Part shown: piece by piece, positions 6,225-12,606 of the stretch | Layout of the letters: every line of letters begins with the position of its first letter | Numbering within the stretch: position 1 is the stretch's first letter | NCBI RefSeq assembly: GCF_025869515.1 | Contig: NZ_JAOZVR010000098.1 | Coordinates: 1 to 48,068, forward strand | Source: Ferrovibrio sp. | GTDB lineage: Bacteria > Pseudomonadota > Alphaproteobacteria > Ferrovibrionales > Ferrovibrionaceae | Reading direction: 5' to 3' | DNA length: 48,068 nt | Program-made: the position numbers and the translations under genes | Notes under the pieces: generated by a model | Told to the model about the DNA's origin: nothing | The model's database searches: none | Seen by the model: only the letters and a program-made list of their open reading frames with translations

Positions 6225-7025
6225 ATGAACACAAACGCCAAGGCAATAGCCGACAGGTACGTGCCACCGGACGGTGCGCCGCACCTGAGCCACGTCCCGG
6301 ACTCCTGGACCCAGCCCACGGTTGGCCACAACAACCCACCCCCGTCGCCCTACGACACCATCAAGCAGGAAATCGAGGATCTATTCCTCGAGGCCAAGAA
6401 TTGGGCGGACGGCGAGCCGATAGCCGACCAGAAGCAGGCCGACGCGGTGACGGAGCTGCTGGAGCTTATCGCCGACGCCATGAAGCGCGCCGACGAAGCC
6501 CGCAAGGAAGAAAAGCGCCCGCTGGACGAAGCCGTTGACGAGATCCAACGTCGATACAACGCGCTGATCGGCAAGACCACGAAGCTGACCGGCCGCGCCG
6601 TCATGGCCAAGGAAGCCCTGCAGACGCTGCTGACGCCGTGGCGCAACAAGCTGGAGGCCGAACGCCGTGCCGAGGCCGCCCGGCTGGCCAAGGAGGCTGC
6701 TGACGCCGCTGCCGAGGCACAGGCCGCCATGCAGGCCAGCCGGGGCAATCTCGAGGAGCGCGACAAGGCCGAGGAACTGTACCAGGCGGCGCAGGACATC
6801 GCCCGTGTGGCCAAGCGTGCCGACAAGGCGGCGACCACCAAAACGGGGCTGCGCAGCGTGTGGAGCGCCGTGATGGTGGACGAAGGGGCCGCCATGGACT
6901 GGGGCTACGGGCTGGCGTCGGAACGGTTCCGCGACCTGACGCAGCAGATTGCCGATGAGGCGGTGCGCAGCGGGATGCGGAAGGTGCCGGGGTTCAAGGT
7001 GACAGAGGAGCGCGTCGCCCGATGA
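6225..7025 (+). CDS. Unknown coiled-coil protein (266 aa)
   Basis: Apart from a proline-rich N-terminus (residues 1-45), the protein is almost one continuous helix. There is a charged heptad-like region (IKQEIEDLFLEAKNW to RADEARKEEKRPLDEAVDEI) and then an alanine-rich helix (AERRAEAARLAKEAADAAAE). Phage proteins of this shape are common in recombination operons; some may act like nuclease inhibitors, but no motif shows that here. It sits between the DUF669-type protein and the sliding clamp. Its last four bases overlap the next gene (ATGA). A structural or scaffold-like role is equally possible. Confidence 0.7.
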   Translation: MNTNAKAIADRYVPPDGAPHLSHVPDSWTQPTVGHNNPPPSPYDTIKQEIEDLFLEAKNWADGEPIADQKQADAVTELLELIADAMKRADEARKEEKRPLDEAVDEIQRRYNALIGKTTKLTGRAVMAKEALQTLLTPWRNKLEAERRAEAARLAKEAADAAAEAQAAMQASRGNLEERDKAEELYQAAQDIARVAKRADKAATTKTGLRSVWSAVMVDEGAAMDWGYGLASERFRDLTQQIADEAVRSGMRKVPGFKVTEERVAR

Positions 7026-7480
7026 CCAAGCGCAAGTCGTATATTGCGGCAGCGGCGGCGCAGAGTGTGGCTGAGCACGCAACGAGCATGAACACCGCCG
7101 ACATCCAGACCCTCATCAACGCCTTGCCGGCCCGCATGGCCGACAAGGGGCTGCGGCAGCCCGAAGTCAGCTTCCGGCTGGTCGCGAATGAGCGCCCCGT
7201 GACCGTGCTCTGTTGGCTTAAGGGGACGGAAACCTACAACTACGCCTATCAGCATTGCGGCGCCGACACCCCGCAGGACGCGCTCGACGCAGCGGTAAAG
7301 TTCATCGCCGCACTGCCGAGCGCCGAGGAAACCAAGCGCAACACGTTCCTCGCCGCTCTGGCGAAAGTCGTGGATCTCGGCAACGAGCTTGGTCAGGACG
7401 TCGGGCCGCTGGCGAGCGAGATGAAGCGGCTGTCTGAGAATGTGATTACGGACCAGCGGGACCAGAGGAGGGCCGCCTAA
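7022..7480 (+). CDS. Unknown early protein (152 aa)
   Basis: The ATG overlaps the previous stop by four bases. The protein has a helical N-terminus and a strand-rich middle (EVSFRLVANERPVTVLCWL). A C-terminal helical half follows (LDAAVKFIAALPSAEETKR, then FLAALAKVVDLGNELG). It has no recognisable catalytic motif and no membrane segment. It is followed directly by a small membrane protein and the sliding-clamp gene. The function is unknown. Confidence 0.65.
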   Translation: MTKRKSYIAAAAAQSVAEHATSMNTADIQTLINALPARMADKGLRQPEVSFRLVANERPVTVLCWLKGTETYNYAYQHCGADTPQDALDAAVKFIAALPSAEETKRNTFLAALAKVVDLGNELGQDVGPLASEMKRLSENVITDQRDQRRAA

Positions 7481-7620
7481 TGGGCCGCATGCCCGACCTC
7501 ACCCCACTCATTTACTTCGCCATGTTCGGCATCGCCTGCGCAGCACTTATTGCCCTGATCGGCGGCAGTTGGCTCGCCTATCACCTGTACATGGCCATGG
7601 CCATGTATCTCGGCGCCTGA
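7480..7620 (+). CDS. Small membrane protein (46 aa)
   Basis: The ATG shares a base with the stop of the previous gene (TAATG). The peptide holds one long hydrophobic helix (LIYFAMFGIACAALIALIGG). A second short hydrophobic stretch, SWLAYHLYMAMAMYLGA, could be another membrane segment. It would be an inner membrane protein of unknown function. It is below the usual length cut-off for gene callers. Confidence 0.5.
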   Translation: MGRMPDLTPLIYFAMFGIACAALIALIGGSWLAYHLYMAMAMYLGA

Positions 7621-7647
7621 CCCGTCCCCAGTCCTAGGACACATCAC

Positions 7648-8703
7648 ATGAACATCACCGTGCAGCGCGCCGATTTGGCGCGCGTGCTTGGCGCCGTTAC
7701 GCGCGTCGTCGAGCGCAGAAACACCATTCCGATTCTCTCCAACGTGCTGCTGGATGCCAGCGCAGACACCCTGACCGTGCGCGCCACCGATCTCGATATC
7801 GAGATCGCCGCCACCCTGCCGGCCTCCATCACCAAGCACGGCTCCATCACCGTGGACGCCGGCAAACTTGGTGATTTCGTCAAGCGCGCGGCAGGCGAGA
7901 CGATCGACATCGCGCTCGCCGACGATACGCTGTCGCTCAAGGCTGGCCGCAACCGCGCCAAGCTTCCGACGCTGCCGGCCGACGACTACCCGACGCTCAA
8001 CGTTGGCGAGTTCACCACTGAATTCGATCTCGATCTCGCCGAGTTCGTCGCGCCGATCGCCTATGCACAGTCGGATGAAGCTACGCGCTATTATCTCTGC
8101 GGCACGTTCCTGCACTCCACCGCCGACGGGCTGACCGCCGTGGCAACCACCGGCCACGTTCTGGCCCGCCGCACTGGGGCTGACGTCGGCGAAGTGCCTG
8201 CGTCGATCATCCCGAAGAAGGCCATCGCGGTGCTGCCGAAGGGACCGGCCACCGTGTCGCTGTCGTCGTCGAAGATCCGCGTTGCGACGGGCGACACGGT
8301 GCTGACCTCCAAGCTGATCGACGGCACCTTCCCGGACTATGGCCGAGTCATCCCGCTCGGCAACGACAAGGTGGTGCGCGTCGACAAGGTCGCCCTGAGC
8401 AAGGCCGCCGATCTCGCCATGACCATGTCGGACGGCGTGTCGAAGACCGTGCGCCTGGAAATCGCGCCCGGGGGCATTCAGGTTTCGGCGCGCGGTCCCG
8501 GTGGTGAAGCCGGCGCTGACATCGCCACCGAGTACAGCGGCGAGCCGATCACTATGGGTTTCAACGGCTCCTATCTGGTCGCCACGCTCGCCGCGTTCGC
8601 AGGCGCCGAGGTGGACATGTGCCTCGCCGATCCTATGGCGCCGGCCGTGTTTCAGGCGGGTGTGGGCCTGCTGGCAGTTTGTATGCCGATGAGGGTGGCG
8701 TGA
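7648..8703 (+). CDS. dnaN: DNA polymerase III beta subunit (sliding clamp)
   Basis: The 351-residue protein matches the beta clamp along its length. It has the N-terminal MNITVQRADLARVLGAVTRV and RRNTIPILSNVLL segments, the three repeated clamp domains (second from about residue 120, third from about 240) and the typical C-terminal ending LLAVCMPMRV. It forms a ring that tethers a DNA polymerase. It is slightly shorter than bacterial clamps (usually about 370). A clamp encoded by the phage while no DNA polymerase gene is visible suggests it works with the host polymerase III, or recruits other phage enzymes. Confidence 0.93.
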   Translation: MNITVQRADLARVLGAVTRVVERRNTIPILSNVLLDASADTLTVRATDLDIEIAATLPASITKHGSITVDAGKLGDFVKRAAGETIDIALADDTLSLKAGRNRAKLPTLPADDYPTLNVGEFTTEFDLDLAEFVAPIAYAQSDEATRYYLCGTFLHSTADGLTAVATTGHVLARRTGADVGEVPASIIPKKAIAVLPKGPATVSLSSSKIRVATGDTVLTSKLIDGTFPDYGRVIPLGNDKVVRVDKVALSKAADLAMTMSDGVSKTVRLEIAPGGIQVSARGPGGEAGADIATEYSGEPITMGFNGSYLVATLAAFAGAEVDMCLADPMAPAVFQAGVGLLAVCMPMRVA

Positions 8704-8936
8704 TGGGCGAGAACGCACAAGTGGACTTCATCGGCCGCGCCGTTGGACTCAATCGGTCGGAGGCAGCCCGCAACCGCGAGTCCATCCTAGACGCACTCAT
8801 CATGCTCAAGACCGGGCGCGTCGACGACGGCATTGCCGCGCTCGAGGCCGAGTTCTTCCCGCACTACGCCGATGAGGCGGAGTGTCGGCGCGAATACGAG
8901 AAGGTGATGGGGCTGGAGAAGGGGAGGGTGGGGTGA
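8703..8936 (+). CDS. Small unknown protein (77 aa)
   Basis: The ATG overlaps the sliding clamp stop codon by one base. The protein is helical and acidic, with RSEAARNRESILDALIMLKTG, split here as RSEAARNRE and SILDALIMLKTG, then IAALEAEFFPHYADEAECRREY. No motif of known function is visible. It is the first of a run of six small genes that overlap or touch each other between the clamp and the Cas4-like nuclease. Confidence 0.6.
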   Translation: MGENAQVDFIGRAVGLNRSEAARNRESILDALIMLKTGRVDDGIAALEAEFFPHYADEAECRREYEKVMGLEKGRVG

Positions 8937-9154
8937 TGCGCGACCTTGCAGAGAAGATCGTCAACGAAAGTTACGACGGCACTGGCTACGAACTCGATCA
9001 TTACACGCTGATCGACAAGATTGCCGCTGCGCTCGAAGACTCCAAAGAGCTTGGACGCCACGAAGTCCTATCCGCCATCACTTTTGTTGGCCCTGACGGC
9101 GGCGTCTATAACGCAAAACTAGACTTTGTCGACCTCCGCGAGTTTCTGTCATGA
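8936..9154 (+). CDS. Small unknown protein (72 aa)
   Basis: It starts on the last base of the upstream stop (TGATG) with GGAG nearby. The sequence is acidic: an N-terminal helix (LAEKIVNESYDG), a central helix (YTLIDKIAAALEDSKELG) and a final strand region (VYNAKLDFVDLREFLS). It could be a small helical adaptor, but no family is recognised. Its stop overlaps the next start by four bases. Confidence 0.6.
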   Translation: MRDLAEKIVNESYDGTGYELDHYTLIDKIAAALEDSKELGRHEVLSAITFVGPDGGVYNAKLDFVDLREFLS

Positions 9155-9411
9155 ACCTTCAGCGCTACCGCGTCCGCTCCATTACATGGGAGCAGGACGA
9201 ACGGGCCGCCGTCCCTGTCGCCGGGCTTGATGCCGAAGACGCCGTGCTCGAATGGTGCGGCCATCAGGACGGCCTTGGCAGTTTCACCGAGGGCTATCCG
9301 AAGGGTGACGAGATCGAGGTGATGCACCCGTGTGGGCTGCGGACCCGGCACGTCGTCCATACCGATTTCACGCCGTCGTTCCATGTCTATGACAAGGCGG
9401 AGACCGCGTGA
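9151..9411 (+). CDS. Small unknown protein (86 aa)
   Basis: The start codon overlaps the previous stop as ATGA. The protein is strand-rich (LQRYRVRSITWEQDERAAVPVAG) with a helix, AEDAVLEWCGHQDG, and a late strand pair around HVVHTDFTPSFHVYDK. The pattern resembles small phage proteins with an alpha-beta fold. There is no motif that gives a function. Its stop overlaps the next start (TGATG). Confidence 0.6.
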   Translation: MNLQRYRVRSITWEQDERAAVPVAGLDAEDAVLEWCGHQDGLGSFTEGYPKGDEIEVMHPCGLRTRHVVHTDFTPSFHVYDKAETA

Positions 9412-9716
9412 TGCTCGGCGAAAAGTACTGGGGCAGCACCGTCAAGGAACTCGTCAAGTCGCGCGCCGACCTGAGCCGGTGGGCCTCGGCCAATGAGGCG
9501 TCAGCCATCACCTTCGAACGCATGGGCGCCCCTGTCGAGGCCACCATGATGCGCAATGCCGCTATCGAGCAAAACAGGGAATGGGTGCGTGTGGATGAAA
9601 TGATCCAGGCCCTGCGAAAGTCTAATCCGCATTGCGAGGACTGCCCGCCTGCCGGCTACGCGACAGACGTTACGCGGTGCGATGAATGCCCACGCTTCGG
9701 CTTCGGAGGAGAGTGA
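9411..9716 (+). CDS. Small helical protein with C-terminal zinc-type cysteines (101 aa)
   Basis: The ATG at 9411 is preferred over the GTG at 9408 because it forms the TGATG overlap seen throughout this run. The first 75 residues are helical (TVKELVKSRADLSRWASANEA and EQNREWVRVDEMIQAL). The C-terminus carries CEDCPPAGYATDVTRCDECP, two C-x2-C pairs that could bind one zinc ion. It may be a small nucleic-acid or protein-binding factor. The family is not recognised. Confidence 0.6.
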   Translation: MLGEKYWGSTVKELVKSRADLSRWASANEASAITFERMGAPVEATMMRNAAIEQNREWVRVDEMIQALRKSNPHCEDCPPAGYATDVTRCDECPRFGFGGE

Positions 9717-9934
9717 TGTCCGAAAAACCTATGCAGTTTTCTGACACATGGCGACTCATCCAGGTCGTATGTCTCGTCGGCGCGAGCAACCAGAGACCCT
9801 ACCGCCTCATCGAAACTTACACCACCAGCGAAGGGCCACGCACCCGCGTCTGCTCCGGCGCATATCGAACTTTCGATGAGGCAGACCATAGGCGGATCGA
9901 ACTGGAGTCAGGCTCATGCACCACGAATCCATGA
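9716..9934 (+). CDS. Small unknown protein (72 aa)
   Basis: The ATG touches the previous stop (TGATG) with GGAGGAG just upstream, which fixes the start. The protein is mixed alpha-beta: TWRLIQVVCLVGASNQRPYR, a strand (RVCSGAYRTF) and a short helix (EADHRRIELESG). The style (a strand with an aromatic, then an E-A helix) resembles small phage proteins of unknown function. Its last 19 bases overlap the next gene. Confidence 0.6.
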   Translation: MSEKPMQFSDTWRLIQVVCLVGASNQRPYRLIETYTTSEGPRTRVCSGAYRTFDEADHRRIELESGSCTTNP

Positions 9935-10170
9935 CCGTACCCGGTCAGTGCCCACGCTGCAGCGAACAGTGCGAGCAGGACAGTGTCGACGTGGGAGTCG
10001 GCGTCATCTATGGCCCGTGGGGCTGCACGTCGTGCGCATGGTCCGAGAATGAAGCCTATGACGGCGCGTTCGGCGGGGGTGTGCAGGAAGACGGTTCGTA
10101 TCTGGATCCGATGGGCGGCCTATATCCGGCGGCGAGTCCTATTGCTCAGTTCATTCGGGCTGGCGGCTAG
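9916..10170 (+). CDS. Small zinc-ribbon-like protein (84 aa)
   Basis: The protein has a CPRCSEQC cluster at residues 12-19 and a CTSC at about 37-40, with an aromatic turn between them. This is the layout of a zinc ribbon. The remainder is glycine-rich and low in complexity. Such small zinc-binding proteins are common in phage early regions, with unknown roles. Its start lies inside the previous gene, without a strong ribosome binding site, so translation may be coupled. Confidence 0.6.
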   Translation: MHHESMTVPGQCPRCSEQCEQDSVDVGVGVIYGPWGCTSCAWSENEAYDGAFGGGVQEDGSYLDPMGGLYPAASPIAQFIRAGG

Positions 10171-10172
10171 CC

Positions 10173-11120
10173 GTGGTCGTAATCCCCAAAGCCCAGCCCA
10201 GCACCGTCACTGCCATCTACCGCGCATATGAGGAGCGGGCAGAGAAGCGTGACGGGCGGTCCATATCGGTAAGCACGCTCGCGGAGGAATGCCAACGCAA
10301 GCTTTGGTACGACTTCCGCTGGTGCTCGCCGCAGGAGGAGGTACCGGGCCGAACGCTGCGCATCTTCGAGACCGGCGTCCGGGAGGAGGAGCGTTGGATA
10401 GAAAACCTGCGCATGATCGGGTGTGAGGTTTGGGACCGCGACGAGAACGGCAATCAGATAAAGGTGGAGGCATGCGGCGGACATGTGCGCGGCTACCTCG
10501 ACTCGGAAATCCTTGGTCTGCCCGAGGCGCCGAAGACGATCCACGTCGGCGAAATCAAGTCGCACAACGCTAAGTCGTTCGCCGGGGTAAAGAAGGACGG
10601 TGTGCGCAAGGCCAAGGAACTGCATTTCGGGCAGTTGCAGACCTACATGTATCTGCGCGGCCTGGATCGTGGAATCTATCTCGCGGTCTGTAAGGATACT
10701 GACGAATTATATGCGGAGAGGCTGCACCTGGACGTCGACTACGTGTTGCGCCTTCTCGCCAAAGCACAGAGAATTATCGACAGCCACGACACGCCTCCAC
10801 CAATCAGCGACAAGCCTGATTTTTTCAAGTGCCAGTGGTGCCGTCATAAGCCGGTTTGCAAAGAGAACACTCAGCCGCGCGTCAACTGCCGGACGTGTCT
10901 GTTTTCCGCGCCCGAGATTGGCGGCAGTTGGTCCTGCGCACGTCATGCGAAACCGCTGTCAATAACCGAACAAGAAGAAGCCTGCCCGTGCCATCTCTGG
11001 CTCCCGACGCTGATCGATGGAGAACAGGTAGATGCAGATGATGAGGCCGGCACCGTGACTTATCGCATGGCCGACGGCACGCTCTGGATAGATGGCGCGC
11101 ATGAACAAGAGGCCGCCTAG
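10173..11120 (+). CDS. Cas4/RecB-like PD-(D/E)XK nuclease with Fe-S cluster cysteines
   Basis: The 315-residue protein carries the nuclease core: GYLD with Asp110, then GEIKS with Glu127 and Lys129, and QLQTYMYL at 154-161. A cysteine at residue 40 (EECQRKLWY) and three near 220-229 (CQWCRHKPVC) match the Fe-S cluster of Cas4 and AddB-type nucleases. Further cysteines at about 239, 242, 255, 271 and 273 may hold a second metal. It would resect or process DNA ends for the Sak4/DUF669 recombination module. The start is a GTG three bases after the upstream stop. It is not beside CRISPR repeats, so a phage exonuclease is the best reading. Confidence 0.85.
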   Translation: MVVIPKAQPSTVTAIYRAYEERAEKRDGRSISVSTLAEECQRKLWYDFRWCSPQEEVPGRTLRIFETGVREEERWIENLRMIGCEVWDRDENGNQIKVEACGGHVRGYLDSEILGLPEAPKTIHVGEIKSHNAKSFAGVKKDGVRKAKELHFGQLQTYMYLRGLDRGIYLAVCKDTDELYAERLHLDVDYVLRLLAKAQRIIDSHDTPPPISDKPDFFKCQWCRHKPVCKENTQPRVNCRTCLFSAPEIGGSWSCARHAKPLSITEQEEACPCHLWLPTLIDGEQVDADDEAGTVTYRMADGTLWIDGAHEQEAA

Positions 11121-11150
11121 GCGGTACCACACCACAGAGGAGCACCACCC

Positions 11151-11996
11151 ATGGCCTATGAAGCCGAACGCAGACAGATCATGTCTGCCCTGCCCCTGCA
11201 TTTCGACCATGCCTATGTTGCCGGCGGCGCTGTCACCAGCGTGTTCACCGGCGCCAAGATCAACGACGTCGACCTGTACTTCAAGTCGCGGCAGGCGTTC
11301 GAGCTTGGAGTATACCAGGCATATGAAGACGGCCTGTGGTGCGTGGCCGCCAGCAAGCGGGCGGTGACGTTTGCCGACCAGTCGAACAACATCGCCCAAC
11401 TCATGCACTTCGACTTCTTCTCGACCGCGGAAGACATTTTCGCGGCGTTCGATTTCACGGTGGTGATGGGCGCGCTGGATCTGGGTGACGTGCCGCAACC
11501 CGCGTACCGTGGCCCGCTGATTATCAGCCCGGACAGTACGCACCCAGACTCCGGCTTCGTCCTTCACGACGACTTCCTTAAGCACAACAGCCAGCGCTTC
11601 CTGCGCTTCAACCCTGGCACCCGCTATCCGCTCGCCTCGGCCTGTCGTGTGCTGAAGTACCAGCAGCGCGGATACACCATCGGCAAGGGCGATATGATGA
11701 AGATCGCGCTCGCCGTGCGCGGGGTGAAGATCGAAACGTGGGATGACCTGAAAGACCAGATCGGCGGCGCCTACGGCGATAAGGTTGTGCTCGGCACAGA
11801 GGGCACGCCGTTTAACCTGGCGGCCGCGATCGATGCCCTGACGGTCGACGATGCCAAGGATGAGCCATGGCGGCAGCCGGCGAACGACAACATGCCCGGG
11901 ACCGCGGAGGGCCTTCTGCGGCATATCGCGGGGCTGAAGGGCGAGCAGTTCGTGCCGCCGGCGCTCGATGCCGATGGCTGGCCGGTTGCGGCCTAA
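11151..11996 (+). CDS. Nucleotidyltransferase-fold protein
   Basis: The 281-residue protein opens with a helix and then AGGAVTSVFTGAKINDVDLYF. This is the nucleotidyltransferase signature: two glycines (about 25-26), then Asp39 and Asp41 in a D-x-D. A third acidic residue is likely Asp88 in MHFDFF. The rest (SACRVLKYQQRGYTIGKGDMM) looks like a helical second domain. Such folds transfer a nucleotide to RNA, protein or small molecules. The substrate is unknown and no cognate antitoxin gene is adjacent, so I do not call it a toxin. The C-terminus contains the Q-P-A-N-D-N motif. It is preceded by the AGGAGCACCACCC-type leader. Confidence 0.7.
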   Translation: MAYEAERRQIMSALPLHFDHAYVAGGAVTSVFTGAKINDVDLYFKSRQAFELGVYQAYEDGLWCVAASKRAVTFADQSNNIAQLMHFDFFSTAEDIFAAFDFTVVMGALDLGDVPQPAYRGPLIISPDSTHPDSGFVLHDDFLKHNSQRFLRFNPGTRYPLASACRVLKYQQRGYTIGKGDMMKIALAVRGVKIETWDDLKDQIGGAYGDKVVLGTEGTPFNLAAAIDALTVDDAKDEPWRQPANDNMPGTAEGLLRHIAGLKGEQFVPPALDADGWPVAA

Positions 11997-12008
11997 CCCA
12001 CACTACCA

Positions 12009-12035
12009 GGCGGGCCGTACACCACACGGCCCGCC
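12009..12035 (+). terminator. Strong hairpin, possible terminator
   Basis: GGCGGGCCGT (12009-12018) and ACGGCCCGCC (12026-12035) form a perfect ten-base stem with a seven-base loop, ACACCAC. It is followed by TTCTG rather than a clean T-run. It stands between the nucleotidyltransferase and sigma-factor genes and may partly end transcription of the early operon or protect its 3' end. Confidence 0.5.
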
Positions 12036-12066
12036 TTCTGCCATATCACCACGAGGACACACCACC

Positions 12067-12606
12067 ATGCGCAAACACACACATGCCAACGACAACCAGC
12101 CGCGCCCCGCCGCGTTCGATGCGATGCTGGTCGAATATCGCGCCGGCCTATCGCATCTGGCACATAAGCTAGGGTATTCCGGCGAGGCCAGATCCGACCT
12201 TGTAACTGATACGATCGTTTATTGCCTACGCAATTGGCGAAACTACCGGCCGGGCCAGAGCGCCTGGTCATATCTCTATTGGACGATGCGCAGTGTAGCA
12301 TCGAACAAGAAAGATCTGTTGAAGCACCGCGTCGTGCTGGTCGAGGACCCGGACGACAGGCTTGCCAGCAGCATGTCGTGCCAGCCGAACCAGATAGACT
12401 ATGTCGAACTGTCTCAGGTGGTCGGGAAGATCGACGGCATGGGTGGTGAGATCATTCTGCGCCGGGTCATCAACGGTGAGATATTCGAGGATATCTCCAA
12501 GGAGGTCGGACTAAGTCGCGCACGTGTTCAGCAGATCGAAGCTGCTGAACGCCGCCGTCTTGCTGTGGCGTGCGGGCGTGGTGACGCGGTGCGCCATGCC
12601 GCTTGA
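12067..12606 (+). CDS. RNA polymerase sigma factor (sigma-70/ECF-like)
   Basis: The 179-residue protein has two regions typical of compact sigma factors. Region 2 covers about residues 25-82, with LVTDTIVYCLRNWRNYRP and SYLYWTMRSVASNKK. Region 4 covers about 112-166, ending in a helix-turn-helix (IFEDISKEVGLSRARVQQIE). The short length and absence of regions 1 and 3 fit the ECF type. It would guide host RNA polymerase to phage promoters, probably middle or late ones. The ATG at 12067 follows an AGGACACACCACC leader. Its end overlaps the helicase gene. A transcription regulator that only resembles a sigma factor cannot be ruled out. Confidence 0.75.
   Translation: MRKHTHANDNQPRPAAFDAMLVEYRAGLSHLAHKLGYSGEARSDLVTDTIVYCLRNWRNYRPGQSAWSYLYWTMRSVASNKKDLLKHRVVLVEDPDDRLASSMSCQPNQIDYVELSQVVGKIDGMGGEIILRRVINGEIFEDISKEVGLSRARVQQIEAAERRRLAVACGRGDAVRHAA

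Noticed and set aside
4657..6339. Minus-strand open frame of 560 codons
   Set aside because: It lies opposite three well-supported plus-strand genes (4834, 5515 and the start of 6225). Long antisense frames arise readily in GC-rich coding DNA, and the protein matches no family.
7477..8718. Minus-strand open frame of 413 codons
   Set aside because: It is antisense to the clear sliding-clamp gene.
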